64,000 nucleotides of DNA from Emticicia oligotrophica DSM 17448 (GTDB taxonomy: Bacteria > Bacteroidota > Bacteroidia > Cytophagales > Spirosomataceae): assembly GCF_000263195.1 (NCBI RefSeq), contig NC_018748.1, forward strand, positions 4,340,001 through 4,404,000. Reading direction: 5' to 3'. Below the pieces are notes generated by a model. That model saw only the letters and a program-made list of their open reading frames with translations. It was not told the origin of the DNA and searched no databases. The translations under genes were made by a program, and so were the position numbers. Shown here piece after piece: positions 18,822 through 29,295 of this stretch (its first letter is position 1; each line of letters opens with the position of its first letter).

Positions 18822-19811
18822 TTATTTAGATAATTTATAGAAAGTGGGCTTTTTTAAGATGATATTCCAGAAATAGTTTGAAAATATACCTATCATTTTG
18901 GCAAATTTCTTCTGATTTTCAAGTTCGGAAAATGGATTTTTTAAATGGATACAATTTGAAACTATTTTCATTAGGTAAAAAGTCGGAACCCATAGCCAAT
19001 AATGCAGCATCAGTAAAAAATATTGAAACGCACCAAATTGTTTTCTAATCCAGACTAAATTTGAAAGCTGGATTTGATGGTCAAATCTATTAAAATAGGT
19101 GTAATTTTCGGCCTCTTTGTATCTTTCTGGTTTGCTTCCCCATTCTTCATGAATGATATTGCAATCATTAAAAACCAATAATTTACCTAATTTACTTAAT
19201 CTATAGCCCCATTCAACATCTTCACCGTACAAGAAAAATTCTTCATCCAATCCACCAGTTTTTTCAAAACCTTCTTTCCTGACCATCAAAAATGCCGCGG
19301 CAATGTAATCTACTTGTTCGGGGTCTTGATATTGCTTTTGTTTGAAAAATCGGTCTAACTGATTTCTAAATTTTGGCGGGACAATCCAAAAGTCTTTTCT
19401 AAAAGTAAATGTATGATAAAATGTCCTTGGAGTTAGATCGGGATAAACTTGATTAGCTCCACCAGCAATTGCATCCGGTCTTTTTTCTAAATTTTCTACG
19501 CAAATATCAATGACTGGTTGGTAAAGTTTTGTGTCTGAATTTAATAGCAATAAGTATTTACCTTTAGCTATTCTCATTCCAGCGTTATTGGCTCTTGCGA
19601 ATCCTGCATTATAACCAGTTGATAACCAAGTGATTTTAGGAAAATATGACTTGACGTAACCTTCATCATCGCCTTTTGAGGCATTATCTACAATAATTAT
19701 TTCGTAGCTTACTTTTGAAGTAAATTGTTTGATTGTTTTGATACATTCAACAATTAATTCAGGTGTACGATAATTGACAATTATGATAGAGACTGTTACC
19801 AAATGACCCAA
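18822..19811 (-). CDS. Glycosyltransferase family 2 (rhamnosyltransferase-like)
   Basis: 329-residue inverting GT-A enzyme: VSIIIVNYRTPELIVECI at the start, NAGFARANNAGM, the DxD in LLLNSDTKLY (about residue 95) and the C-terminal LYGEDVEWGYRLSKLGK, matching WbbL-like rhamnosyltransferases. The C-terminal part is hydrophobic (about residues 260-290), suggesting membrane association. No ATG exists near the start, since an in-frame stop lies just upstream. TTG at 19811 is the best start. Confidence 0.88.
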   Translation of the reverse strand: MGHLVTVSIIIVNYRTPELIVECIKTIKQFTSKVSYEIIIVDNASKGDDEGYVKSYFPKITWLSTGYNAGFARANNAGMRIAKGKYLLLLNSDTKLYQPVIDICVENLEKRPDAIAGGANQVYPDLTPRTFYHTFTFRKDFWIVPPKFRNQLDRFFKQKQYQDPEQVDYIAAAFLMVRKEGFEKTGGLDEEFFLYGEDVEWGYRLSKLGKLLVFNDCNIIHEEWGSKPERYKEAENYTYFNRFDHQIQLSNLVWIRKQFGAFQYFLLMLHYWLWVPTFYLMKIVSNCIHLKNPFSELENQKKFAKMIGIFSNYFWNIILKKPTFYKLSK

Positions 19812-19825
19812 GATTTAAGTTTTGA

Positions 19826-20905
19826 TTAAAGATTACTATTGATGATTTGTGTAATTCGCTCAACATCAGTTAATGCTAAATCATAATAAAGAGGTAAAGA
19901 TAAGGCTCTTAATGCAATATTTTCCGAAACTGGACAAGGATTATAAAAGTCCAAATAAGGGAGTTGATTAAGTGAAGGATAAAAATATCTTCTTGGTATA
20001 ATTTCTTGTTCCTTCAAAGCCGCAGTCACTTGAAGCAATTTTTCTTCCGATTCTAAAATTACTGGGTAATAAGCATAGTTATACGTAAATCCTTCAATAT
20101 TGTTTGATGGGCGACTCAATTTACTCCAGTTCAATAATGAGTCATATTTCTCCGAAATGATTCTTCTATTATTGATGATATCGGCTACCTTTGGTAAGTT
20201 ACAAAGACCCATTGCGGCATGAAACTCTGAGTTTTTACCATTGATTCCCATCATGTAATAATCATCATTCTTATGCCCAAAACTTCTATAAAAGGCTAAT
20301 TTTTTAAGTAAATCCTCATTATTGCAAATAATTGAGCCACCTTCGATGGTGTGAAAAACTTTAGTAGCATGGAAACTACAAGTAGTAATATCTCCAAATG
20401 AAAGAACTGATTTGCCTTTGTAGGTAGCACCAAAACCATGTGCACCGTCGTAGATTACTTTAAGGTTATATTTTTGGGCAATTTTTTCAATTTTTTCAAC
20501 ATCACAAGGTCTGCCATAAACGTGCGTAGCCAAAATACCACTTGTTTTCTCAGTAATAGCAGCTTCGATTAAATTGGCATTTATGTTATATGTATTTGGT
20601 TCAATATCAACGAATTTTGGTTGAAGATTTTCCCAAAGAATAGAGGTGGTGGTAGCACAGTAAGAAAATGGTGTTGTGATAATTTCACCAGAAAGTTCAA
20701 GTGCTTTCAAAGCAATTTGTATCGCAATGGTTCCATTGCCGACAAACAACAAATTTTCAACGTTTAAATAATCTTTTAGCTTATTTTCTAATTCCCTAAC
20801 TAAAGGGCCATTATTCGTAAGCCAAGTATTTTCCCAAATACCTTTGATAATCTCTTGGTATTCTTCTATTGGGGGTAAAAACGATTTTGTTACGTTTATT
20901 ATCAC
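19826..20905 (-). CDS. DegT/DnrJ/EryC1/StrS family aminotransferase
   Basis: 359-residue PLP-dependent sugar aminotransferase. The N-terminus WENTWLTNNGPLVRELE is typical. VIYDGAHGFGATYKGKS carries the PLP-binding Asp, and CSFHATKVFHTIEGG holds the Schiff-base Lys. It probably makes an amino-deoxysugar nucleotide for the cluster's polysaccharide. No dehydratase partner (such as rmlB or a 4,6-dehydratase) is in the cluster, so the keto-sugar must come from elsewhere. GTG start. Confidence 0.9.
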   Translation of the reverse strand: MIINVTKSFLPPIEEYQEIIKGIWENTWLTNNGPLVRELENKLKDYLNVENLLFVGNGTIAIQIALKALELSGEIITTPFSYCATTTSILWENLQPKFVDIEPNTYNINANLIEAAITEKTSGILATHVYGRPCDVEKIEKIAQKYNLKVIYDGAHGFGATYKGKSVLSFGDITTCSFHATKVFHTIEGGSIICNNEDLLKKLAFYRSFGHKNDDYYMMGINGKNSEFHAAMGLCNLPKVADIINNRRIISEKYDSLLNWSKLSRPSNNIEGFTYNYAYYPVILESEEKLLQVTAALKEQEIIPRRYFYPSLNQLPYLDFYNPCPVSENIALRALSLPLYYDLALTDVERITQIINSNL

Positions 20906-20960
20906 TTTAATGAGCCCAAAAAGAGCATGAAATTAAATTGAACTAAATTTTTTAATTTAA

Positions 20961-22205
20961 CTATACAAGTCCATCCATTTTCCAAGTATGAACAGGTATA
21001 TTGATTGGTCTAACGGCCCCAGGCCATTTGCCATACCAATTAGTGCCTTCTCTCCAATCTGCAACATCAAAGCTAATTGCATCTTCCATAAAAAAGATTG
21101 GGTCTGAAGTATCTTTTACAATCATGGCTGAAATGTAATAAGAGCCATCATTTAAAAAGTTTGCAGGAATTTCTAGCGTTCCTTTAATTAAACCTTTTGA
21201 GAAAGTTTTTGCTTGACTTCCAACATTGAAAACACATTCGCCTGTCATACTATATAAAAACATACTAAGGTTTAAATGAGCAGAATCGAGCATATTCCAA
21301 AACTCAATATTTATTTTCAACGGAGTACGAACATCAATATTTTTACTTCCAGAGATATATTCTGGCACTACTTCAATATTTTTTATTCTTACTTGGTCGT
21401 TTCCCGGAGCATTTTCTGGAGAATCCCAATTTTGTTGAAGTTGAAACTTAGAAATACTTGTCATATAATCATGTAAAACTTCGCCAACTTCCCCGTATTT
21501 AACTAAGCTACCTTTTTGTAAAAAGGCTGCTTTATTGCATAATCCCTGAATGGCTGTTGAATTATGGCTAACAAAAAGAATGGTTCTGCCACTGCTCGAA
21601 ACATCTTTCATTTTTCCCAAGCACTTCTTTTGAAATTCAGAATCACCTACCGCTAAAACTTCATCAACAATAAGAATTTCTGGTTCGAGATGAGCCGCAA
21701 TAGCAAAGCCCAAACGTACATACATACCTGAAGAATAACGTTTTACAGGGGTATCAAGAAACTTTTCGATTCCAGCAAAATTGACAATTTCATCAAATTG
21801 AGCACGAATTTCATGTTGCTTCATGCCCAAAATTGCACCATTCAAGAAAATATTTTCTCTACCAGTTAATTCTGGGTGAAATCCCGTTCCTACTTCCAAT
21901 AAACTAGCCATTCTACCATTAACCTTCACTAAACCATGTGTTGGTTCGGTAATTCTACTAAGAATTTTAAGTAGAGTTGATTTTCCAGCACCATTTGAGC
22001 CAACAATTCCAATTCTATCGCCTTGTTCAATATCAAAGCTTACATTTTTTAATGCCCAAAAGACTTCCTTACTTTCTTCTTCCTCTTTCGAAGTAAATAA
22101 CTCAGTGAAGAAACCCGAAACACTTTCTTTGAGGTTTTGGTATTTCTTCTTTTTGTGACTAAGAATGTACTTTTTGGAAATATTTTCAATCGAAATTGCT
22201 TTCAT
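20961..22205 (-). CDS. wzt: Polysaccharide ABC exporter, ATP-binding protein with Wzt C-terminal domain
   Basis: 414 residues. The ATPase domain (about 1-250) has Walker A GSNGAGKSTLLKIL, signature VKRYSSGMYVRLG and Walker B LEPEILIVDEVLAVGD, all typical of O-antigen/teichoic-acid exporters. Residues 260-414 form a beta-rich Wzt_C-like domain that in related systems recognises the end of the finished glycan. It works with the permease encoded just upstream. The 118-bp gap between them is longer than others in the cluster. Confidence 0.93.
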   Translation of the reverse strand: MKAISIENISKKYILSHKKKKYQNLKESVSGFFTELFTSKEEEESKEVFWALKNVSFDIEQGDRIGIVGSNGAGKSTLLKILSRITEPTHGLVKVNGRMASLLEVGTGFHPELTGRENIFLNGAILGMKQHEIRAQFDEIVNFAGIEKFLDTPVKRYSSGMYVRLGFAIAAHLEPEILIVDEVLAVGDSEFQKKCLGKMKDVSSSGRTILFVSHNSTAIQGLCNKAAFLQKGSLVKYGEVGEVLHDYMTSISKFQLQQNWDSPENAPGNDQVRIKNIEVVPEYISGSKNIDVRTPLKINIEFWNMLDSAHLNLSMFLYSMTGECVFNVGSQAKTFSKGLIKGTLEIPANFLNDGSYYISAMIVKDTSDPIFFMEDAISFDVADWREGTNWYGKWPGAVRPINIPVHTWKMDGLV

Positions 22206-22323
22206 CTATATTTTACTGAAAACTCTTGTTCGGCTTTCTGGAAAATGTGATACAAAATTAATAGCTGGTATTGAATTCAATTAGAATGAATCATTTGTGA
22301 ATTTGAACGAAATCAAAATCTAC

Positions 22324-23154
22324 CTACAAATGGTCAACAAAAGAATTTTCATTTTTACGGAAAAACCAAATGGAAAATAGTACGGATACAACTACAAAAA
22401 ACAGCATAGGTATGAAACTTTGCCAGTTAAAATTTGAAAAGTCGTCTAATAAGCACCATCTAAGTCCATCAATAGCTCCCGCAACAGGATTTAGGTTATA
22501 AATAGGATACCACCATTCTCTACTCACTCGTTCACTTGTGTAAGCTACTGGTGAAATAAAATAACCGAATTGAACTACAAAAGGTATTATCTGAGCAATG
22601 TCCCGGTATTTTACATTCAACACTGATGCCAGAAGCCCAGTACCAAAAGCCGCTAAATAAGCTACTAATAAAAAAAATGGAGCGAAGATGATATGCCAGC
22701 TTGGAATAAATTGATAATAAATGCAAAATATAAAAAACATTGCAAATGCAATCATGGCATCAAGTAAGCCTACCAATAAAGAACTAAATGGAATAATTAT
22801 TCTCGGGAAATAAACCTTAGATACTAGATTACCATTGCCCACAATGCTATTACTTATCTGAGATAATGATTGCGAAAAAAACAACCATATTATTACTCCC
22901 GGAATCACAACCAACATGTATGGAATAGAAGAATCATTTTCAAGTTTAGCAATTTTCCCAAAAGCTAATACCATTACTAGAGCAGTCATGAGTGGCCTTA
23001 TTACTCCCCATGCTACACCAAGGGCAGTTTGTTTGTAGCGTACCATCACATCTCTTTTACCGAGAATCCAAAACAATTCTCTTTGACGCCAAACTTCTCT
23101 CCAATAGTGTAAGGCAGATTTTCCTGCTTTTATTACGACTTCGTTGTTTTCCAT
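22324..23154 (-). CDS. wzm: Polysaccharide ABC exporter, permease
   Basis: 276-residue ABC-2 type permease. LGKRDVMVRYKQTALGVAW is the family's N-terminal signature, and about six membrane segments follow, with GTGLLASVLNVKYRDI in the middle. With Wzt it moves a lipid-linked polysaccharide across the inner membrane. Confidence 0.93.
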   Translation of the reverse strand: MENNEVVIKAGKSALHYWREVWRQRELFWILGKRDVMVRYKQTALGVAWGVIRPLMTALVMVLAFGKIAKLENDSSIPYMLVVIPGVIIWLFFSQSLSQISNSIVGNGNLVSKVYFPRIIIPFSSLLVGLLDAMIAFAMFFIFCIYYQFIPSWHIIFAPFFLLVAYLAAFGTGLLASVLNVKYRDIAQIIPFVVQFGYFISPVAYTSERVSREWWYPIYNLNPVAGAIDGLRWCLLDDFSNFNWQSFIPMLFFVVVSVLFSIWFFRKNENSFVDHL

Positions 23155-23217
23155 TAATTTTTAACTAAAAAGGAGGGCAAAAGTAATATTTTTGAGTTTA
23201 TGAAACAATTTTGTTTG

Positions 23218-24309
23218 TTAACTCATCAATTCCAAGTACGTCCTTCTCATTATGATATATAAAAGGCAAAGAAAAAAACCAACAAATGCCCCTTTAAGTG
23301 TATTACCACCAACTGTGTAAGTACGCTGCAAGAGTGGAAGTCTAACAGGTTGTAATACCGTAAATAAAGGTGTTTGGTTAATTAATTGCATTTTTAATTG
23401 TTCTACCGCTGCTAATTGTTGGAAATACTGCGTTGATACGTAGTTGTTACTACGATTCAACTGCATAGTACGCATAGGTGCGTTAGGGTCAACTGCATTT
23501 TGGTTTTGAAATTGTGCCTGAGCCAATTGTCTATCCGTTGAACTTAATTTACCTTCCAACTCTCTTAGTCTAATCATTTGGATATCGTAGATATCACGAG
23601 TTTTTCTGGTGCGAACCTCTACATAAAATTCTTTTAAAGTTTCAAGCAAAGTCTCTAGCCAAACTTTAGTCAAGAATTCACTATTAGTAGTAGCCGAAAG
23701 AACCATAATCGAACCGTTTTTATCAAGTGGTTGTAGAGTCGTTTGAGCTTCTAATTTCTCATAAATGGTTGATAAGATGATATTTTCATCTTTCGTAAAA
23801 TCATTTGGTGATTTTGGATTAAAGCGGTATTTGATAGCTTTATAGTTGGGTTCATGTAATAAATCTCCTCCCCATTCTTTCTTTGCAATATCACTGCTAT
23901 CCTTATAGAAGTTGATGAAGAGAGTCTTTTTTCCACCAATCATTACTTCTTTCATCAAGGCCTTTTCATAAAGTGTTTTTGAAGTAATCAATAGACCAAA
24001 GTTGCCTCCACTAAATAAATCATTAGATGTAGTTCCTGCACCACCAAAACCGAAAGCACCTGCAAGACCACCTAATCCACCGAATGCAGCTTGTCCACTT
24101 CCTGATTCTAAGTTAAATTGAATTTCACCTGTGTATTCGGTATCTTTCAGTTCCTTTACATCTAATAATAAACTAAAGAAAGTACCAAGGGCGATGCTAA
24201 TCAATAATAAACGCCATTCATTGCCAATTAGGATGAATAAATTGATTATTTTTTTTACAAAATCTTTAGTACTAATTTGTTCTTCTTGTATGGTTTGATA
24301 TTCTGCCAT
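23218..24309 (-). CDS. Wzz-type chain-length determinant / co-polymerase
   Basis: 363 residues with the PCP layout: an N-terminal membrane helix (about residues 33-50), a periplasmic domain with a predicted coiled segment (RLRELEGKLSSTDRQLAQAQ) and a C-terminal helix (about 340-356). A Gly-rich stretch at about residues 75-95 is unusual. No tyrosine-kinase (Wzc) domain is present. It sits between the export protein gene and the ABC exporter, as KpsE-like proteins do in capsule operons. Confidence 0.85.
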   Translation of the reverse strand: MAEYQTIQEEQISTKDFVKKIINLFILIGNEWRLLLISIALGTFFSLLLDVKELKDTEYTGEIQFNLESGSGQAAFGGLGGLAGAFGFGGAGTTSNDLFSGGNFGLLITSKTLYEKALMKEVMIGGKKTLFINFYKDSSDIAKKEWGGDLLHEPNYKAIKYRFNPKSPNDFTKDENIILSTIYEKLEAQTTLQPLDKNGSIMVLSATTNSEFLTKVWLETLLETLKEFYVEVRTRKTRDIYDIQMIRLRELEGKLSSTDRQLAQAQFQNQNAVDPNAPMRTMQLNRSNNYVSTQYFQQLAAVEQLKMQLINQTPLFTVLQPVRLPLLQRTYTVGGNTLKGAFVGFFLCLLYIIMRRTYLELMS

Positions 24310-24344
24310 TTTTCGATTTTCTGTTTTAAATTCCCACCAATCCT

Positions 24345-26825
24345 TTATTTAGTCAATTGGAAAATTGCTAAAACACTTACTAATGTTGTAATAGTACCAG
24401 CAATTGTTGCAAATAAACCTTGTACTTGGGCAATTTGTTGCTGTGCTGTAACCGTTTTTTGAGGGATAATTATTTCAGAGCCTGGTTCAACTTTTGGGTA
24501 AAGATTTACAAAAAGTACTCTTCTAGTTCTATCAACTGACCCATTTGCATATAAAATGTATGATTTACTTCTTAATGATTTTTTAGTAAATCCACCCGCA
24601 TTTGAAATATAATTAATGAAATTTTTGCTATCTAAATATTTAACAGTTGTTGGGTAAAGTACTTCACCTTGTACGCGAACTGTTTCAAGTCTTTTGGGAA
24701 TTCTAATTATATCACCATCTTGTAAAATCATATCCTCATCTGAGCCCGGATTTTGCATAATTTTCGTCAAATTAATGCCAATTGAAGATACAGTGGTTGC
24801 ATTAACATCTTCAACTTGTACGGCTTGATTACCTTTAACACTATTAGTAATTTCAGTAATGGCTTTTCTACGTTGAGCGAGTTCAATTTCGCTCAGTTGT
24901 ATTTGTCTTACCAATGTTGCTCCTTCAAGATATGCTTGTGGACTTAGGCCACCTGCACGTTCAATTAAATCAGAAATTTTCTCAGTTTTACTTTTGATAC
25001 CATAAGTTGCTGGATAAATTACTTCTCCTTGAATTTCTACAAATGTTTGTTTGATATAATTTGGAGAACGACGAATAAAAATTTCATCAAAAGGATACAA
25101 TACAAATTTGTTTCCAGTTTGGTCAACTTTTAAATCCGAGCTAATACTAAATGTATAGGTATCGGAAATTTGTGCATTAGCAGAGGTTGGGTCAACATTT
25201 CTCTTTCTACGAACAACTTCCACTCTTGCCAATGAAGCGGCTTCAGAAAGACCACCAGCTTTTACAATGACGTCCTCAATAGTCATGTTTCTAAGGAATG
25301 GCATTTCGATTCCATCTTCTGCAATTGGATTATTTAATGCACCTTGAATACGTACGTAGGCTGGCTCAGTTAAATCAAAAATAGATGGAATAGTAATAAT
25401 ATCTTCTCGTTTGAGAGCTATATCAGATGCTTTTCCTTTAATGATATCATCATAGTTTACTGAAATATTTTCAATAATCATATCATCTCTTGTGCGAATT
25501 ACAGTAATTCTTCCGGTCAGTGCTTCACCTTTTAACCCTTCAGCTGATTTTATTAGCTGGGTAAGCGTTGGGCTTGATTCTAAAGAATATTCACCCGGAC
25601 GGAAGATAGCACCATTTACCGCCACCATGTTTTCAAATCTCTCCAAAACTCTTTCAATCACAACTGAATCGCCACTTTGCATACTGAAAGTGTTAAATTC
25701 TGACTCCATGACATCCAAAATCTTCCTCTCACGTGGCGTGTTTCTGTAAACTTTTAATCTATGACGATAGGCATAAGGTGCAAAGCCCCCTGCATATTCA
25801 ATCAAGTTAGTAAGTTTCTCTTCTGGTAAAAGTTCAAATAAACCCTCTCTTTTCGTATTTCCTTTTACTGCAATTCTGGTTGAGTAAGGTAATACTTGAA
25901 TAATATCTTGGTCTTGTAAAATGATATTTGATTTAGAGAAACCACTCATCAATAACTCGTAAATATCAAATGTTGAGATTATGCGGTTATTTCTAATCAC
26001 ATTAATTTTGCGGTAAGTACCTACTTCATTCGGTCCACCACAAGCATATAAAGCATTTTGAACAGTTGATAATGAAGAAAGTGTGTAAGTGCCTGGTGCT
26101 ATAACTTCACCCGTAACTGTAACTTTGATACTTCTTATATTTCCAAGGGAAACATTCAAGAAAGTATTTGCAGGATATCCTGAATATGGGTTGAGACCAA
26201 TAAATATTTTTGATAATCTACTTCTAATTCTTTCTTTGGCTTGTTCAATAGTTGAGCCTGCTACGTAGATTAAGCCCACTTTTTCAATTGTAATATATCC
26301 ATCTGCGGTGATGATAGGTTTATACATTACTTGAGAATAGCCATAAACATCAATTAATAATTGGTCATTTGGACCTAACACATAATTGCTTGGAGTTGCG
26401 ATATTAATAGCTGGGGTAGGGTCAAATTTAACAGTATTAAATAGATTATAGCCAAAGATTCTTCTTCTCAAGGTTGCTTTGGCAGCATCTTGTTCAGCTT
26501 CTTGCTCTCTAATTAATCTTAACGAATCTTCTTTATTTACAGCTCTTTGATCGGCTTGATTTAATTGAACATTTCTTACTGCATTTGGGTCATTTGTTTG
26601 TAACACTCTATTTTTAGCAGGTAAGGGCATATTTGCCGTTTGTTGTGCAGGAACACCATTATTTGTTTGGTTGGCAGCCGGAATATTCGCTGGTAGTGTT
26701 GTGGGAATGGCTGTTGGGCCAGTAGGGGTAGCAACAGGATTTTGTGCAAAAGATTTGCTAAATATCAGTATAAAAAGCGTAAATTTGAAAAAAAAATGCT
26801 GAAAACTGTTCTTGCTTAATTTCAT
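24345..26825 (-). CDS. Wza-like outer-membrane polysaccharide export protein with multiple SLBB domains
   Basis: About 826 residues from ATG at 26825, which puts a signal peptide (ending SKSFAQNP) at the N-terminus; the 34-residue extension to 26927 contains no signal and is unlikely. A poly-Pro/Thr/Asn linker is followed by the export domain (NYVLGPNDQLLIDVYG, ITADGYITIEKVGLIYV) and several SLBB-like repeats (VTGEVIAPGTYTL, VNGAIFRPGEYSL, IQGEVIYPATYGI, VQGEVLYPTTVKY). A hydrophobic segment lies close to the C-terminus. It is roughly twice the size of E. coli Wza and is typical of Bacteroidota OPX proteins. First gene of the polysaccharide cluster. Confidence 0.9.
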   Translation of the reverse strand: MKLSKNSFQHFFFKFTLFILIFSKSFAQNPVATPTGPTAIPTTLPANIPAANQTNNGVPAQQTANMPLPAKNRVLQTNDPNAVRNVQLNQADQRAVNKEDSLRLIREQEAEQDAAKATLRRRIFGYNLFNTVKFDPTPAINIATPSNYVLGPNDQLLIDVYGYSQVMYKPIITADGYITIEKVGLIYVAGSTIEQAKERIRSRLSKIFIGLNPYSGYPANTFLNVSLGNIRSIKVTVTGEVIAPGTYTLSSLSTVQNALYACGGPNEVGTYRKINVIRNNRIISTFDIYELLMSGFSKSNIILQDQDIIQVLPYSTRIAVKGNTKREGLFELLPEEKLTNLIEYAGGFAPYAYRHRLKVYRNTPRERKILDVMESEFNTFSMQSGDSVVIERVLERFENMVAVNGAIFRPGEYSLESSPTLTQLIKSAEGLKGEALTGRITVIRTRDDMIIENISVNYDDIIKGKASDIALKREDIITIPSIFDLTEPAYVRIQGALNNPIAEDGIEMPFLRNMTIEDVIVKAGGLSEAASLARVEVVRRKRNVDPTSANAQISDTYTFSISSDLKVDQTGNKFVLYPFDEIFIRRSPNYIKQTFVEIQGEVIYPATYGIKSKTEKISDLIERAGGLSPQAYLEGATLVRQIQLSEIELAQRRKAITEITNSVKGNQAVQVEDVNATTVSSIGINLTKIMQNPGSDEDMILQDGDIIRIPKRLETVRVQGEVLYPTTVKYLDSKNFINYISNAGGFTKKSLRSKSYILYANGSVDRTRRVLFVNLYPKVEPGSEIIIPQKTVTAQQQIAQVQGLFATIAGTITTLVSVLAIFQLTK

Positions 26826-27005
26826 ATCAATAACGTTATTTGTCAAATGACTACCTCTTTTGTTATTTCTTTTAACGAAAAAGTTATGCAAAGTAACACA
26901 AGATTTTTTATTTTGTTGTTGTTTCATGTTAAGTATGTGTTAAAAAGAACTTTGATTTACAAAGTAAGTGATATTTCACCAAACTACAAAATATTCTAAG
27001 AAAAA

Positions 27006-28892
27006 ATGGCTGAGATTAAAGAAGCAACTTATAATGAAGACAGTATTCGTTCGCTAGACTGGAAAGAACATATACGTTTACGCCCCGGTATGTATATCGG
27101 TAAATTGGGCGATGGTTCGGCGGCTGATGATGGAGTTTATGTTTTGCTTAAAGAAGTAATTGATAATTGCATTGATGAATATGCAATGGGTTATGGAAAA
27201 TCAATTGAGATTAAACTTGATGAAGGCAAAGTTGAAGTACGTGATTATGGTCGAGGTATTCCGCTCGGAAAAGTTGTTGATGTAGTTTCGAAAATAAATA
27301 CTGGAGCTAAATACGATAGTAAAGCTTTTCAAAAAGCAGTTGGATTGAATGGGGTAGGAACGAAAGCAGTAAACGCTTTATCTCACTATTTTAAAGTTCA
27401 AGCTTATCGAGATGGTAAAACCAAATGGGCAGAGTTTAATAAAGGAGAATTAACCGCCGAATCTGAAATTATTGATTCTGATTTGAAAAATGGAACTCAT
27501 GTAATCTTTGAACCTGATAGTACGGTTTTTAAAAATTACCATTATATTCCTCAATTTGTTGAGGCAATGATTTGGAACTATTGTTATTTGAATGCTGGAT
27601 TAACTATAAGTTTCAATAAACAGAAGTATATTTCCCAAAATGGGCTTCTTGACTTACTCAGAAGAAAAACGGATGAAGAATCGTTACGTTACCCAATTAT
27701 TCATTTGAAAGGTGAAGATATTGAAGTAGCTATTTCTCATGGTAATCAATATGGAGAAGAGTATTACTCCTTCGTTAATGGTCAAAATACAACCCAAGGT
27801 GGTACTCACTTATCAGCTTTTAAGGAAGCGATTGTTCGTACAATTCGTGAACATTATAATAAGGATTATTCACCAGAAGATGTTCGACAATCAATCATAG
27901 CAGCTATTTCAGTTCGTGTACAAGAACCAGTTTTTGAATCTCAGACAAAAACTAAACTTGGCTCGGCAACTATTTCTCCTGAACCCAATTCGCCTACATT
28001 GAGAACCTTCGTAAGTGATTTCCTCAAAGAAAAGTTGGATAATTATTTACACATGAATTTGGCTGTTAAAGAGGCTTTAAAAAAGCGTATCGAACAGTCG
28101 GAGAGGGAAAGAAAAGAGTTAGCAGGGGTTAGGAAATTAGCAAATGAGCGGGCAAAAAAAGCAAACTTGCATAACAAAAAATTGAGAGATTGTCGTTTTC
28201 ATTTAGATGATGAGAAAAATGAAAAAAGATTTGATACGATGATGTTCATCACTGAAGGAGATTCTGCAAGCGGTTCAATAACAAAAGCCCGTAATCCAGA
28301 ATTGCAAGCAGTTTTTAGTTTGCGAGGAAAGCCATTAAATAGTTTTGGTCTAACTAAAAAGATTGTTTACGAAAATGAAGAATTTAATCTACTTCAACAC
28401 GCTTTAAATATCGAAAACGGTTTAGATGATTTACGCTATCAAAAAATTATTATAGCCACCGATGCTGATGTTGATGGAATGCATATTAGGCTTTTACTTT
28501 TGACTTTCTTCCTTCAATTTTTCCCTGATTTAGTTCGAGAAGGGCATCTTTATATTCTTGAAACTCCATTATTTAGAGTAAGAAATAAAAAGGAAACAAT
28601 TTATTGTTATTCAGATGAAGAACGACAGAAGGCAATCAGTAAGTTATCGCCTAAACCTGAAATTACACGCTTCAAAGGGCTTGGAGAAATTTCACCTGAT
28701 GAATTTGAAGGGTTTATTGGTGAAAATATTCGCCTAGAACCTGTTATTCTCGAAAAAGAATCTTCAATTCCAAAGATTTTGAGTTATTACATGGGTAAAA
28801 ATACGCCAGAACGCCAGAAATTTATCATCGAAAATCTAAGAATAGAAAAGGATGAAATAGATGAAACATTGGCAGAAATATTAGAAATATAA
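27006..28892 (+). CDS. parE: DNA topoisomerase IV subunit B
   Basis: 628-residue type IIA topoisomerase ATPase subunit that decatenates daughter chromosomes. GHKL ATPase motifs: [24 protein letters not shown] and [18 protein letters not shown] motifs: TEGDSASG (Glu417) and [12 protein letters not shown] (Asp486). Residues around 70-90 fit the ParE form found in Bacteroidota better than GyrB. parC does not follow; the next gene is pheA. A strong hairpin closes the unit. Confidence 0.93.
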   Translation: MAEIKEATYNEDSIRSLDWKEHIRLRPGMYIGKLGDGSAADDGVYVLLKEVIDNCIDEYAMGYGKSIEIKLDEGKVEVRDYGRGIPLGKVVDVVSKINTGAKYDSKAFQKAVGLNGVGTKAVNALSHYFKVQAYRDGKTKWAEFNKGELTAESEIIDSDLKNGTHVIFEPDSTVFKNYHYIPQFVEAMIWNYCYLNAGLTISFNKQKYISQNGLLDLLRRKTDEESLRYPIIHLKGEDIEVAISHGNQYGEEYYSFVNGQNTTQGGTHLSAFKEAIVRTIREHYNKDYSPEDVRQSIIAAISVRVQEPVFESQTKTKLGSATISPEPNSPTLRTFVSDFLKEKLDNYLHMNLAVKEALKKRIEQSERERKELAGVRKLANERAKKANLHNKKLRDCRFHLDDEKNEKRFDTMMFITEGDSASGSITKARNPELQAVFSLRGKPLNSFGLTKKIVYENEEFNLLQHALNIENGLDDLRYQKIIIATDADVDGMHIRLLLLTFFLQFFPDLVREGHLYILETPLFRVRNKKETIYCYSDEERQKAISKLSPKPEITRFKGLGEISPDEFEGFIGENIRLEPVILEKESSIPKILSYYMGKNTPERQKFIIENLRIEKDEIDETLAEILEI

Positions 28893-28902
28893 TTTGGAAT
28901 TT

Positions 28903-28954
28903 CATAAATTTAATCGGCCTATCAACCCAAAGTTGATAGGCCGATTGGTTTATG
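28903..28954. repeat. Long perfect hairpin after parE
   Basis: AATCGGCCTATCAAC and GTTGATAGGCCGATT form a perfect 15-bp stem around CCAAA; outer arms CATAAA/TTTATG extend it. No T-run follows, so it may act as an mRNA-stabilising 3' end or a factor-assisted terminator. The remaining stretch to 29295 holds no gene I can support. Confidence 0.6.
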
Positions 28955-29295
28955 AACTTATGAAAATGCTCATTTAATTAGTTTTTATTGGTTTATAATA
29001 TTGGATTATCTAACTTTAATAAATCCTATATCAAACATATTAACCTTTTATTACTATTTGTCCTCCATTTTTTTTAATCTATTCTTTATGAAAAGTAAGA
29101 GTTCGCCAAAGTAGTGTAGGAGGTCTAAATTTTTTACAATTAAGTACAAAATTTAGTGGTTTTATGGTTTATTAATTAGAAAAGAAATTTGCCACTTACT
29201 TAATCTAGCACTTTATGTTGTTTTATTTTAAGGAAATTGCGTGTTTTTAATTAAATTGCGGGTGAATTAATTTACAACCAACCTCTGAAATAAAA

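Noticed and set aside
26826-26927. N-terminal extension of the Wza-like protein
   Set aside because: It would bury the clear signal peptide behind 34 polar residues, so the start at 26825 is preferred.
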